The notes: a model not told the origin generated them from the letters alone. DNA of 64,000 bases from JADKAV01 sp963769435 (GCA_963769435.1 CAVYLN010000002.1:744001-808000); one strand, 5' to 3'; shown: positions 27,418 to 36,888, numbered from the stretch's first letter. Program-made: numbers and translations.

Positions 27418-28202
27418 GGCCGGTTCCCCTTCTCTGTGAAGATTCCTGTGGTGCGGCTGGGCAGGCTGAGCTGCTGCGCCATCCGGATCCGGGCGATCTG
27501 CCGCAATTCCGACGCCTGCGCGCCGAGCACGGCACGGTCGCGGTCGAGCTCCTGTTCCGCAGCAGCGATCCGGCGGTCGAGTTCGCTGGCGCGCCGGACG
27601 AGTGCCGCGCGGCGCTTCGACCGGCGCCGCGCCTGGCGGTGTTGCCGTCGCTCCAGGCGATCGAGCTGGGTCCGCAGCCGCGACAGAGCCTGCCGGCGCG
27701 GGTTGTAGGAGGTGAACCCGATCGCGTACGCGACGACGCCTCCTGCGAGGAACAGGGCGAGCATCAGTCCGGCCATCACCAGGTTGTGGCTCTCCGGCGC
27801 GGGGGCACCTGCACCGAACAGACCCTCCGACGGGGCGCCGTCCGTGACGTTCACTCGGACCACGAAAGCCGCTGTCCCCAGTAGCAGCCATGCGCTGACC
27901 AGTGTGATCACCAGCTTCCGGCCGTGGGCCGCCCGCCGCGCCTTGAACGCCCGTGCGTACGAGCCCGCCTTGTGCATCGTCACGATCGCTGCGGACGTCA
28001 TCGCGGCCACGAACACCGCGAGTTGCCAGGCGTCGGCAGAGGCATTGAAGGCCTGCAGCGCGATCCAGAACGAGACCGCGTCTCCGGCCGCCACGCCGAG
28101 CAGCAGAAGCTTGTCGAGACTTCGATCCCACCGCCCCGCATGGTCGCCCTCGGGAGTGCTGAAACCCACCGCCACCGTGGGATGTCCGGGTAGTGCAGTC
28201 AT
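27414..28202 (-). CDS. Four-helix membrane protein with coiled-coil tail
   Basis: A 262-residue protein with four predicted membrane segments in residues 25-185 (LLLLGVAAGDAVSFWIALQAF, LAVFVAAMTSAAIVTM, LVITLVSAWLLLGTAAFVV, MAGLMLALFLAGGVVAYAIG). An Arg-rich coiled coil follows (RRQALSRLRTQLDRLERRQ to RRIAAAEQELDRDRAV). The ATG at 28202 was chosen to include the first helix with modest upstream spacing. No family recognised. Confidence 0.6.
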   Translation of the reverse strand: MTALPGHPTVAVGFSTPEGDHAGRWDRSLDKLLLLGVAAGDAVSFWIALQAFNASADAWQLAVFVAAMTSAAIVTMHKAGSYARAFKARRAAHGRKLVITLVSAWLLLGTAAFVVRVNVTDGAPSEGLFGAGAPAPESHNLVMAGLMLALFLAGGVVAYAIGFTSYNPRRQALSRLRTQLDRLERRQHRQARRRSKRRAALVRRASELDRRIAAAEQELDRDRAVLGAQASELRQIARIRMAQQLSLPSRTTGIFTEKGNRP

Positions 28203-28218
28203 GCTGTTTCCTCCGCTT

Positions 28219-28947
28219 TCACAAGGTGTATGGCTCGGATCTGTTGGTCGGCTGGACCGATGGCCGGGCATGCTCGGAAGCCCGCGACGAGCGCGTCTCG
28301 GTCGGGGTGTGTGGCGGTGACGCCCGCGAGATAGTTCGCCGACGTCTGCCGGCGAGGGCGTGGATCCGCTGCAGATCGCTGCGCAACTCATCTTCGAGTA
28401 CGGACAGCCTGTCCTCGCACGCTCGGACCGCCGCCTGCCCTGACCCCACCACGGCCTGCTGACGACGCAGACTGGTGAGCGCATCCGACAGTGCACGTTC
28501 GAACTCCGATGCCCGACGCCGAAGGACCTGATCATCGGTGAGGTCGAACTCTCCGAACCGTCGCCCACCACTGGGCCCCTCCTGCTGGATCCGCGCCGCC
28601 ACAGCCTTCGCATCCTCCAGCAATCCGGTTTGCGCTTCGCAGTGTGCCGTGAGGTGCTCACGCGCATCGCGGAGATCGGACAGCAGTGGGCCGTAGTGAC
28701 TCACGAACGACTGGGCCTTGACCGACGCCCAGTGGGCGATCCGCAGCTGCCGCGCTGTGGCCATGCCGGAGGCCGGGGTCGGGAGCCCACGCATCCCGTC
28801 CAAGAGACCGACCAAACGGTCGCCTCGCAGGCGCACGCGCGCCCTCGGCTTGCGCCTGCGGTGTGCGCGCGGCAGCAGCCCCGTCGGGGAGAGTTGCGGA
28901 TCCGACCCGCCGGACCCCCGACGATCGCGGAAGACACGGCCATTCAC
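28219..28947 (-). CDS. Coiled-coil protein of unknown function
   Basis: A 242-residue soluble protein. The first 60 residues are basic, and the middle is a long heptad region (LLSDLRDAREHLTAHCEAQ, ASEFERALSDALTSLRRQQAVV). The GTG start at 28947 overlaps the preceding stop as GTGA. No family recognised. Confidence 0.5.
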   Translation of the reverse strand: MNGRVFRDRRGSGGSDPQLSPTGLLPRAHRRRKPRARVRLRGDRLVGLLDGMRGLPTPASGMATARQLRIAHWASVKAQSFVSHYGPLLSDLRDAREHLTAHCEAQTGLLEDAKAVAARIQQEGPSGGRRFGEFDLTDDQVLRRRASEFERALSDALTSLRRQQAVVGSGQAAVRACEDRLSVLEDELRSDLQRIHALAGRRRRTISRASPPHTPTETRSSRASEHARPSVQPTNRSEPYTL

Positions 28948-29174
28948 GAGGCCACCGCCTGCCATCCCGGCTGGCTGGTCAGGTGCCAGCCCCCGCACCA
29001 ATCACATTCGTACTTGCGCACCACCCGGATCGTGTGCCTGCCGCCGTGGGTGGCGGCGAAAGCCGCTTTGCCCTTGAGCTGTCGCAGCGCCAGTCCTGCC
29101 TGATCGCCGTCGCGGTAGCGGATCTTGCCGCTGGGACACGTCCGCTTCTTCTTCCTTACCCGACTCATCACCAC
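28944..29174 (-). CDS. Small zinc-ribbon-like protein
   Basis: A 76-residue basic protein. The core has CPSGKIRYRDGD and CDWCGGWHLTS, the spacing of a small zinc ribbon found in phage and plasmid proteins. GTG 29174 (or ATG 29168) follows GGAGG. It is the first gene of the minus-strand operon and could be an adaptor or regulator; the function is not known. Confidence 0.55.
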   Translation of the reverse strand: MVMSRVRKKKRTCPSGKIRYRDGDQAGLALRQLKGKAAFAATHGGRHTIRVVRKYECDWCGGWHLTSQPGWQAVAS

Positions 29175-29317
29175 TCAACTCCCTCCACCGAAGTTGTAGA
29201 GCAGGGGTCTGACAAATCCGTTGGATCTCGGCGTGGCGCGTTGACAAGTGCCGTGACAGAGCTTCGTGATCGGCTATCGATGAAGGGAGCCGAGAATCTC
29301 GTTGCTCCCGCGAGGCT

Positions 29318-30004
29318 TCAGGCAGACGACTGCTCGCGCCGCCTATGACGTTCGAGCCCGTCCAGAATCAGATCCAGGCCGAACTCGAACTCATCGGAGT
29401 AGTTGTAGCCGGGCCGCAGGACGTGCTCGAGGGTCAGTTCGGCCAGATGTGGGTACTCGTCTCGTGGGAACTGCTGCAGGATCGATTCGGCCACCTCGGC
29501 GGTCTGCTCCGGGGTGTCGAACGGCAACGCGGCCTCCTGCAGCGCGAAGCCATAGATGTAGCCGTCGATGGCGGAGACCGCGTGGGCGGTCAGCGCGATG
29601 CTGAAGCCCGCGCGGCGCAGAGTCCCGATCACCACGTCGTGGTGATGCAACGTGTTCGGACCGGGATTCGCCCGAGACTCCATCAAGGGGGGCGCCCACG
29701 GGTGACGCACCATGACATCGCGCGCGGAGATCGCCCGGCGCCGCATCGCTGGGCGCCACGGCTCCTCCGGCAACGGCAACTCGATCTCGGAGAAGACACG
29801 GTCCACGAGACCGTCGAGGATGTCTGCTTTGTTCGCCACGTGGTAGTAGACCGACATGGGTTCCACGTCCAGCGATCGTGCGAGTTTGCGCATGCTCAGG
29901 GATTCCAGTCCTCCGGCATCAGCGAGCGCGAGGGCCGCGGCGAGGACGCGACTGCGCGTCAGTGGTTGCCGGCGGACCCCGGCCGGTTCGATCTGCGCGG
30001 ACAT
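29318..30004 (-). CDS. TetR family regulator
   Basis: A 228-residue regulator. The HTH is at residues 15-60 (TRSRVLAAALALADAGGLESLSMRKLARSLDVEPMSVYYHV) and the ligand-binding helices resemble the TetR C-terminal class used for multidrug or redox targets. ATG 30004 has GGAGGGG upstream. It is divergent from a zinc-type oxidoreductase and presumably represses it and itself through operators in the gap. Confidence 0.9.
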   Translation of the reverse strand: MSAQIEPAGVRRQPLTRSRVLAAALALADAGGLESLSMRKLARSLDVEPMSVYYHVANKADILDGLVDRVFSEIELPLPEEPWRPAMRRRAISARDVMVRHPWAPPLMESRANPGPNTLHHHDVVIGTLRRAGFSIALTAHAVSAIDGYIYGFALQEAALPFDTPEQTAEVAESILQQFPRDEYPHLAELTLEHVLRPGYNYSDEFEFGLDLILDGLERHRRREQSSA

Positions 30005-30127
30005 CCCAGTCCCCTCCTTCGCTGATCCGGTTGTGCGTCTTGACTTATCGTACACCGTACGGTTACCTTACGTCGTATGACTTACAGCGTACGAAACACC
30101 GCACCCGAAGAAGAAGGAAGCACCGAC
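30005..30127. promoter_or_regulatory. Divergent promoter/operator region with palindromes
   Basis: The 123-bp gap between the TetR gene and the oxidoreductase gene holds a perfect 10-bp palindrome ACCGTACGGT at 30054-30063, a near-palindrome TACGTCGTA at 30069-30077 and several CGTAC half-sites. These are candidate TetR operators. A TTGACT hexamer at about 30039 is a possible -35 element of the rightward promoter. Confidence 0.5.
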
Positions 30128-31127
30128 ATGGAAGCCAGCGCCCTACCGACCACGATGGAAGCCATCACCCAGGACCGCTACGGTCCTGCCGACACGCTGC
30201 AACTGACCAGGGTCGGCGTTCCCGAGATCGCTGCGGATGAAGTGCTGGTCCGTGTGCACGCCGCCGGCGTCGATCGAGGTGTCGTACACCTCATGACCGG
30301 CCTGCCATACCCCGTGCGGCTCGCGGGGTACGGGATCCGCAAGCCCAAGAACCCCGTTCTGGGCATGGATCTCTCGGGGGTGGTCGCGGCGGTCGGCAGC
30401 GAGGTCACGCAGTTCGCACCCGGCGACGAGGTCTTCGGCATCAGCAAGGGCAGTTTCGCCGAATTCGCCCCCGCACTCGAGAGCAAACTGGCCCCGAAGC
30501 CCGCCAACATCAACCACGTGCAGGCTGCGGCCATCGCCATCTCCGGACTCACCGCACTGCAGGCCGTGAGGGACCACGCGCACGCCGCACCCGGACGCAA
30601 GATCCTGGTCACCGGGGCCTCGGGGGGCGTCGGGTCCTTCGCCGTGCAGATCGCCAAGGCCTTCGGCGCCGAGGTCACCGGGGTCTGCAGCACGTCCAAA
30701 ACGGACCTCGTCGACTCCATCGGCGCAGATCACGTCATCGACTACACGACCAAGGACTTCACCCGCACCGGCGAGCACTACGACGCCGTCGTCGACACCG
30801 GGGGCAACCGGTCGCTGAGCGATCTGCGCCGCGTACTCACCTCCGACGGTCGGCTGGTCATCGTGGGCGGCGAGAACGGCGGGCGGTGGCTCGGCGGCAC
30901 GGACCGGCAATTGCGCGCCATGGTGGTGTCGCGGTTCGTGAGTCAGACACTGGGGACTTTCATCAGCAAGGAGTCCGCGGAGGACATGCGCGTGCTCGCC
31001 CGAGATGATCGAAGAAGGCGAACTCATGCCTGTCATCGACACGACCTACCCGCTGGCCGAAACCGCAGCGGCGATACGCCACGTGGAACAGGGCAGGTCG
31101 CGCGGCAAGGTCATCGTCACCATCTGA
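30128..31127 (+). CDS. Zinc-type NAD(P)-dependent alcohol dehydrogenase / quinone oxidoreductase (one apparent frameshift)
   Basis: Medium-chain dehydrogenase/reductase of the quinone oxidoreductase type. GroES-like N-terminal domain (VLVRVHAAGVDRG), dinucleotide motif ILVTGASGGVGSFAV, then an AKAFGAEVTGVCSTSKTDL segment. No catalytic zinc Cys is evident, which fits the zinc-less QOR subfamily. After VLA near 31000 the frame changes; dropping one C restores EMIEEGELMPVIDTTY through RGKVIVTI at 31127, giving a 332-residue protein. ATG 30128 has GGAAG upstream. Confidence 0.85.
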
Positions 31128-31155
31128 GTCCAGCACCCGAGAGAGAGGAATTCCC

Positions 31156-31905
31156 GTGTCCCCTTCGACTGCCTCCGTGTCGCCCCGCAGAGCCGCACTG
31201 ATCGCCGGCGCCGGCTACGTCGCCATCTTCTTCCTGGCGATCTTCGCGAACTTCTATGTACGCACCGGTCTCATCGAGGCCGACGATCCCGCCACCACCA
31301 TCCAGAACATCGCCGACTCGCAGTCCCTCTTCCGGCTGGGCACCGTCAGCTTCCTTGCGGTCTTCATCGTGGATGTCGTGGTCGCCTGGGCCCTGTACGT
31401 GCTGTTCCGTTCGGTGAACCGCGACGTCTCGTTGCTCAGTGCATGGTTCCGGCTGGTGTACACCGTGATGCTCGGAGTCGCCCTGATCTTCTTCTTCATC
31501 GCAGCTCAGATGGTCGCGGGCGGCGGATACCTCTCAGCCGTCGATGCCGACCAGTCGGCCATCCCAGTGATGCTGCTGCTGGATGCGTTCAACTACGCCT
31601 GGCTGATCGGACTCGCCTGCTTCGGTGTTCACCTGCTTCTGATGGGCTATCTGGTGATCGCGTCCGGGGCGGCGCCGAAGATCCTGGGTGTCCTGCTCGC
31701 TATCGCCGGTGCGGCCTACCTGATCGACACCGTGGCCAACGCACTGCTGTCCAACTACGCCGACCACGCGTCGCTGTTCCTGATGATCGTGGCGATCCCG
31801 TCGGTGATCGGTGAACTGGCATTCACAGTGTGGCTGCTAGCCAGGGCTGGCAAGGACCAGCCTCGTGTCGATGAGATGGAGGGCCGCCACCTGCTCAACG
31901 CGTGA
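31156..31905 (+). CDS. DUF4386 integral membrane protein
   Basis: A 249-residue protein with about six membrane segments (AGYVAIFFLAIFANFYV, LAVFIVDVVVAWALYVLFR, YTVMLGVALIFFFIAAQM, WLIGLACFGVHLLLMGYLVI, ILGVLLAIAGAAYLIDTV, LFLMIVAIPSVIGELAFTVW). The pattern and the short extracellular loops match the DUF4386 family. It starts with GTG after GAGAGAGGA, 28 bp after the oxidoreductase, and is likely in the TetR-controlled operon. Function unknown. Confidence 0.85.
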   Translation: MSPSTASVSPRRAALIAGAGYVAIFFLAIFANFYVRTGLIEADDPATTIQNIADSQSLFRLGTVSFLAVFIVDVVVAWALYVLFRSVNRDVSLLSAWFRLVYTVMLGVALIFFFIAAQMVAGGGYLSAVDADQSAIPVMLLLDAFNYAWLIGLACFGVHLLLMGYLVIASGAAPKILGVLLAIAGAAYLIDTVANALLSNYADHASLFLMIVAIPSVIGELAFTVWLLARAGKDQPRVDEMEGRHLLNA

Positions 31906-31909
31906 TCCC

Positions 31910-32167
31910 TGCCGGTACGCCAGCGCCGCGTGGATCGCCTGCCGGCACGCCAGCGCCGCGGATTCCCACAAGGTTGTGAATCTGACGTCACTGAACGGCC
32001 AGATGTTTGCACGATCCCGCGTGAACAATGAACCCGCTTGCCGGTACGCCAGCGCCGCGTGGATCGCCTGCCGGCACGCCAGCGCCGCGGATTCCCACAA
32101 GGTTGTGAATCTGACGTCACTGAACGGCCAGATGTTTGCACGATCCCGCGTGAACAATGAACCCGCT
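31910..32167. repeat. 129-bp tandem duplication
   Basis: Two adjacent 129-bp copies, 31910-32038 and 32039-32167, appear identical, followed by a short partial third start (TGCCG). Each copy holds two 21-bp near-repeats beginning TGCCGG(T/C)ACGCC, 30 bp apart, so four such elements lie in the block. Each also has a TGACGTCA palindrome (31983-31990, 32112-32119) and a CACAA-GG-TTGTG inverted repeat. The block fills the gap between the DUF4386 gene and the next oxidoreductase. It holds an open frame only because 129 is a multiple of three. Assembly duplication is possible. Confidence 0.85.
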
Positions 32168-32208
32168 TGCCGTAGCGCACAATGAGCACAACCGACGAGA
32201 GGCAGGAC

Positions 32209-33567
32209 ATGAGCGAATTCACAGCGGATGTGGTGGTGATCGGTCTGGGGCCGGGCGGCGAGGATGTGGCAGGCAACCTCGCGCAGGCGGGTCTGGACGT
32301 CGTCGGGATCGAGAAGGAACTGATCGGCGGCGAATGCCCCTACTGGGGATGTGTCCCGAGCAAGATGATGATCCGCGCGGCCGGCGCACTCGAGGAGGGC
32401 AGGCGGATCCCCGAGTTGTCCGGCTCCAGCACGATCCGCCCGGACTTCTCGATCGTCGCCGACCGAATCCGCAAAGAGGCGACCGACGACTGGAACGACC
32501 AGGTGGCCGCGGACAGGTTCACCGGCAAAGGTGGTCACCTCGTGCGCGGCGAGGGGAAACTCATCTCGGCCGACGTCGTGGCAGTCGCCGATGACACCTA
32601 CCGCGCGACACGGGCCGTCGTGGTGGCCACGGGCACCCACGCCTCCATCCCCCCGGTCCCGGGCCTTGCCGGCACGCCCTACTGGACCAACCGTGAGGCG
32701 ATCAAGACCACCTCGGTGCCCGACTCGTTGATCGTCATGGGCGGCGGCGCGATCGGGGTCGAACTCGCGCAGGTCTTCGCTCGTTTCGGCAGCACCGTGA
32801 CGATCATCGAGGGTGCCGAACGAATCCTGCCCCCCGAGGAACCGGAGGCGTCCCGGATCATCCACGACGTGCTCGTCTCGCAGGGCATCACCATCCACAC
32901 CGGCCAGTTCGCCTCCGAGGTCGGCTACGACTCGGGGTTCGCGGTGACCGTGGGTGGATCGGTCGTCCGCGGCGAAAGACTGCTCGTGGCGACCGGCCGG
33001 ACCCCCAACGCGCAGTCCACCGGCCTCGGCGACCTGGGCGTGGAGTTGTCACACGGATACCCGCCGGTCGACGAGCACATGCAGGTGCTCCCGGGTGTCT
33101 ACGCGGTGGGCGACGTCGCTGGCAAGGGCGCCTTCACACACATGGCCATGTACCAGGCGGCCATCTGTGAACGGGCGATCCTGGGCAAGCCCGGCCCCGG
33201 CGCGGACTACTCGGCTGTGCCACACGTGACGTTCACCGACCCGGAGGTCGGGTCGGTGGGCATGACCGAACAGCAGGCACGGGACGCCGGGATCAATGTC
33301 GCCACCGGGTCCGTCGACGTGCCGAGCACGTCCCGGGGGTGGATCCACAAGGTCGGCAACGAGGGCATCATCAAGGTCGTCGCCGACGCGGACCGGGGCG
33401 TACTGGTGGGCGCCACCAGCGTCGGCCCGACCGGCGGCGAGGTGCTGTCGGGACTCGCCGTGGCGGTACGCGGCGCGGTCCCGATCGCGACACTCAAGAA
33501 CATGATCTACGCCTACCCGACGATCTGGCGCGGAATCGAGAACGCGATCCACGACACCGGCTTGTGA
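32209..33567 (+). CDS. Dihydrolipoamide dehydrogenase-like FAD disulfide oxidoreductase
   Basis: A 452-residue pyridine nucleotide-disulfide oxidoreductase. FAD motif VIGLGPGGEDVAGNLA, redox-active disulfide CPYWGC (CxxxxC) at about residue 43, NAD(P) motif MGGGAIGVELAQVFARFG and a second FAD motif GVYAVGDVAG. There is no C-terminal HxxxxE of true E3, so the substrate is uncertain: mercuric-reductase-like or mycothione-reductase-like relatives exist. ATG 32209 is better placed than ATG 32182 because of the AGGCAGG upstream. Confidence 0.85.
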   Translation: MSEFTADVVVIGLGPGGEDVAGNLAQAGLDVVGIEKELIGGECPYWGCVPSKMMIRAAGALEEGRRIPELSGSSTIRPDFSIVADRIRKEATDDWNDQVAADRFTGKGGHLVRGEGKLISADVVAVADDTYRATRAVVVATGTHASIPPVPGLAGTPYWTNREAIKTTSVPDSLIVMGGGAIGVELAQVFARFGSTVTIIEGAERILPPEEPEASRIIHDVLVSQGITIHTGQFASEVGYDSGFAVTVGGSVVRGERLLVATGRTPNAQSTGLGDLGVELSHGYPPVDEHMQVLPGVYAVGDVAGKGAFTHMAMYQAAICERAILGKPGPGADYSAVPHVTFTDPEVGSVGMTEQQARDAGINVATGSVDVPSTSRGWIHKVGNEGIIKVVADADRGVLVGATSVGPTGGEVLSGLAVAVRGAVPIATLKNMIYAYPTIWRGIENAIHDTGL

Positions 33568-33574
33568 GTCGGGC

Positions 33575-35176
33575 TCACCCCGGACGGAACGGCCCGCCGC
33601 CCCGTGCGACATGGACCGCGAGTTGTTCGTAGAGCCACGGGTGTGAGCTCGGCGACTCCAGGGCCCTGCGGGCCGATTCGTAGCCGTTCCGGTCTCGCAA
33701 CCGCCGCCGCAACTCTTCCGCGTCGGGACCGAACTCCGGACGTCCCACAACCGCGGCCAGCAGTGCCAGGTGCCGGCGACGATCGAACAGGACCTCGTCC
33801 CCTCGCGGATCGTACGGCTCGAGCGCCAGAGCCATCAGGGCCTCCAGACCCTCGCGCTCGATCCATGCGGCGGCGACATCGGACGCCGGTCCAGAACCGG
33901 CCAGCACCTCGATCTCGGGTTCGTCCTCCGAGATCGCCAGGCGCAGCGGACCCACCTCGCCGATCCGGACAGCGGGCAGCGCGATCAAGGTTCTCTCCAA
34001 CAGCAGTCCGGTGCCCGGGACACGTAGATCGAAGGCCACCGGGATCGCGCCATTCCTGGTGGGCACACCGATCACCCGCAGGGCTCCGACAGCCACCCAT
34101 CTCGCGAGCACCGGCATGCCCCCGCAGCGCCGCCGCACATCGGCGTCCGTGGCCTGCCAATGCAGCGGCGCATCCGACCAGTCGAGTGGATCCTCCGGTC
34201 CGCCGGTCGGATCCAGCAGCAACCGGCCCAGCGCCTCCCAGATCCCGTCCTCGTCCACACCCACTTCCACGATCGCACCCTTTGTCGCCAGGACCGGCTC
34301 GTCGAGCGGGAAGGTCCGGCCACCCTCCGGCGTCGTCACAGTGATCACCCCTGGTGCGGGCCGCGCCCGACCAGGGCCGAACCTGTGGCGGCCATCGTTG
34401 CGCTTGCAGACGCGGCAGTGGCCGTCGTCGTGACGTTCAGGTTGAGCCAGGTCGATGTCGCTGAACCACGTCTGGTACCTGGTGGGGACGTCGACCCTGT
34501 TCCGAGATCGCGGAGGTGGGCACGCCTGGTCACATCCGACCAGATTCCAGTACAACCACCGCCGGGAGTTCCAGTGACCGGCCGCCGTGATCGACATGGA
34601 GACCCAGGGACCGCCGTGCGGCTTGCACACCTCCCCCGGCCGGGCGTCGGGGATCAGCGGACAGCAGCGATCCACCACCTCGCGACCCGCCACCGCGAAG
34701 TGGGACACCTCAAGACCGGACTGCAGGTCCACGACGGAAACACCACGAGGGTCCCACCGCATCGCGAACCGCCCCCCGAGCCTCACCGCAGCACTCAATG
34801 CCGCCGCGCTGTCCCGCATGACCAGCATCCGGTCCAGCCACTGTCGGTCGGCCGCCAGCGCCACCGCCTCGATCGACGGCACAGAGATCTCCGGCTCGTC
34901 GAAGCCCTTGATGCTGGTGCTGGCCACGATCACCGGGTGGCCGAACGGGAATTCCCCGCCCTCCCCCGCGGCGGTGAAGGCCACGAGACGGTCGTGGATT
35001 CTCAGCCGCAGCTCCTGAGTGCTGAATTCCGCAATGATCTGCGACCGGGGGCGCGTCACATCGACACGCCATGCCACCACCGGAGACACCGCCCCGAACT
35101 GCGGGTCGCGTGGGGCCTCGTGGGAACCGGCCTGCTTCGGGTATCGGACATCGCGCACGACAACGGGTTCGTTCAT
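33575..35176 (-). CDS. Protein of unknown function
   Basis: A 533-residue soluble protein. No domain recognised. Scattered Cys pairs (CCPLIP, CKPHGGPW, CDQACPPP, CRVCKRNDGRHRF) may bind metal. It has no signal peptide. The ATG at 35176 has GGAG upstream. It is convergent with the preceding oxidoreductase gene and divergent from the phospholipase-like gene. Confidence 0.55.
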   Translation of the reverse strand: MNEPVVVRDVRYPKQAGSHEAPRDPQFGAVSPVVAWRVDVTRPRSQIIAEFSTQELRLRIHDRLVAFTAAGEGGEFPFGHPVIVASTSIKGFDEPEISVPSIEAVALAADRQWLDRMLVMRDSAAALSAAVRLGGRFAMRWDPRGVSVVDLQSGLEVSHFAVAGREVVDRCCPLIPDARPGEVCKPHGGPWVSMSITAAGHWNSRRWLYWNLVGCDQACPPPRSRNRVDVPTRYQTWFSDIDLAQPERHDDGHCRVCKRNDGRHRFGPGRARPAPGVITVTTPEGGRTFPLDEPVLATKGAIVEVGVDEDGIWEALGRLLLDPTGGPEDPLDWSDAPLHWQATDADVRRRCGGMPVLARWVAVGALRVIGVPTRNGAIPVAFDLRVPGTGLLLERTLIALPAVRIGEVGPLRLAISEDEPEIEVLAGSGPASDVAAAWIEREGLEALMALALEPYDPRGDEVLFDRRRHLALLAAVVGRPEFGPDAEELRRRLRDRNGYESARRALESPSSHPWLYEQLAVHVARGGGPFRPG

Positions 35177-35399
35177 GGTCACTCCTCGACCGCTCGTCCC
35201 GCGGGAACTACACCCACGGGCAGGTCGTCACCCGGGGCACCGTGCCGGTAGCGCGGTTGCCGGAGCAGCAAGCCGGGGCTTGACGCTGCTCACTCATGAC
35301 CTGCGTCCACCGTACCTGCCGGGTACGACATCGGGCCGCGACCGGAGGTCTCGTCGCATTCACCGAACGCTCCACGCGCGCAGCGGTTACCTTGGCCCC

Positions 35400-36494
35400 A
35401 TGCTCATGCTGGCCGTCGCCCTCGCCGTCGTCCCTCCGACTCCGGACTGGATGGGCGAGTTGTATGCCGAACGCCCCGACACCCGACTGACGCAGATCGT
35501 GATCCCGGGCACGCACGACTCCGGCGCCTTCAAGATCGACACAGAAGGCAAGTGCAAGGTCACCGCGATCGCCGGCACCAACCCGGTCCAGGTCAGTGCT
35601 GCGAAGCGCAATCCATGTGGCGCCGGCAAGTTGTCCAAAGCACAGAGTCAGAGCTTCACCGGTCAACTCAATGGCGGCATCCGGTACCTCGACATGCGTC
35701 TCGGGGTACCCGAGAACAAAGTGGTCTCCGCCAAGAAGGCGGGCAAGAAACTCTCGAAGAAGGCCGCCGCAAAGGTCCCGGTCTACCTGCAGCACACGTT
35801 CATCTCGAAGCGCTTCACCAAAGGACTCAACCAGATCGTGCGCTTCGCCAAGGATCACCCGCGCGAGCAGATCATCCTCGACTTCCAGCACATCGACCTG
35901 ACCGGCAAGAAGAAGATCGACAAGTACTACACCTCCGCCATCGACAAGATCCTCAGGACCTACAAGGTGGACGGGAGTACCGTGTGCTCGCGTGCATGGA
36001 CGTCCACAAAGATCCCCGACGTGACCCAGGCGACCCTGGGCCAGGCGTGGGCGGCCGATCGGAACCTCCTCGTGCTGTACGCGAAAGGGGAGTTGCCGAA
36101 GCGGTCGTGCTACCGGCCGCGGGAGAACGTCCTGTACTCCCCCTGGCCCAACACCGAGGACCCTGCGGTCTCAACAGCCTCGAACCTGCAGTACCTGACG
36201 TCACGCCAGGCGGCACTCGGGGGCTCCGGCAGTTGCACGGTGGGCGGCGGCGACCAGTGCGGCCTGTTCGTGGATCAGCTGCAACTGTCGATGAGTTTCG
36301 CCTCGCAGGTTCAGTGCCTCGCGGGCAGCCGCACGCAGAACTGCTCGTTGCTCGAACTCGCGCAGTTGCGCAACAGCACGGTCGTGCAGGAGATGACCGA
36401 CTGGAAGGCGCAGGGTCTGCCCATCAACATCTCGATCGTCGACTTCTACGAAGTGAACGACACCGCACGCGGTCTGATCGCTCTCAACGACTGA
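35400..36494 (+). CDS. Secreted PI-PLC-like phospholipase
   Basis: A 364-residue predicted exported protein with a short N-terminal hydrophobic segment. The X-domain hallmark of phosphatidylinositol-specific phospholipase C is visible: LTQIVIPGTHDSGAF near residue 30 (catalytic His), GIRYLDMRLGV near 95 and LQHTFISK near 127 with the second His. Lys-rich inserts (KKAGKKLSKKAAAK) and four C-terminal Cys follow. Substrate not determined. ATG 35400 lies at the signal sequence; a longer upstream reading lacks coding character. Confidence 0.75.
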   Translation: MLMLAVALAVVPPTPDWMGELYAERPDTRLTQIVIPGTHDSGAFKIDTEGKCKVTAIAGTNPVQVSAAKRNPCGAGKLSKAQSQSFTGQLNGGIRYLDMRLGVPENKVVSAKKAGKKLSKKAAAKVPVYLQHTFISKRFTKGLNQIVRFAKDHPREQIILDFQHIDLTGKKKIDKYYTSAIDKILRTYKVDGSTVCSRAWTSTKIPDVTQATLGQAWAADRNLLVLYAKGELPKRSCYRPRENVLYSPWPNTEDPAVSTASNLQYLTSRQAALGGSGSCTVGGGDQCGLFVDQLQLSMSFASQVQCLAGSRTQNCSLLELAQLRNSTVVQEMTDWKAQGLPINISIVDFYEVNDTARGLIALND

Positions 36495-36509
36495 GCACGT
36501 CGACTGGGT

Positions 36510-36546
36510 GCCCGGGTCGAACCACCCCCGCGAGTCCGACCCGGGC
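36510..36546 (+). terminator. GC-rich hairpin after phospholipase gene
   Basis: A perfect 10-bp inverted repeat GCCCGGGTCG (36510-36519) and CGACCCGGGC (36537-36546) with a 17-bp loop lies 15 bp after the stop. It lacks a U-tract, as usual in actinobacterial terminators. Confidence 0.65.
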
Positions 36547-36687
36547 TCGGACGCGGTGACCCCCTGTCCCGCATCCATGGCCAGAGTGCACTGGGGGTAC
36601 GACAAGAAAATCCGGCTTGTCAAGGACCGACACGCAGATGTGGACAACTAATGGGCCGGATTCGGCGGCAGAACGGGGTAGCGGACG

Positions 36688-36888
36688 TCAGCTGCAGCAA
36701 GCTCCGCCGCAGCAACCACCCGTCGACTCCCCCGAGCCGAGGGTTCCCACGGCACCAGCCGTCGTGAGCAGCCGGACGGTGTCATCGTGCCCGCTCGGAC
36801 ACGCGGCCGGATCCCCGGACCGGTCCATCGGACGGTTCTGCGTGAATGTCTGCCCGCACGCGCGGCAACGGAACTCATACATGGGCAT
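36688..36888 (-). CDS. FmdB-type zinc ribbon protein
   Basis: A 66-residue protein starting MPMYEFRCRACGQTF, the FmdB zinc-ribbon signature (CxxC), with CPSGH as second metal pair, and a Gly/Cys-rich end (GGCCGGACCS). Members are small putative regulators of uncertain role. It lies opposite to the iron transporter genes. Confidence 0.8.
   Translation of the reverse strand: MPMYEFRCRACGQTFTQNRPMDRSGDPAACPSGHDDTVRLLTTAGAVGTLGSGESTGGCCGGACCS

Noticed and set aside
31910..32167. CRISPR-like array
   Set aside because: Only two long identical units without variable spacers and no cas genes.
31865..32185. Open frame translating the tandem repeat
   Set aside because: Stays open only because the unit is 129 bp; it has no independent sign of coding.
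36510..36546. tRNA-like sequence (GGGTCGAACC)
   Set aside because: No acceptor or anticodon arm; the perfect stem is a terminator-type hairpin.
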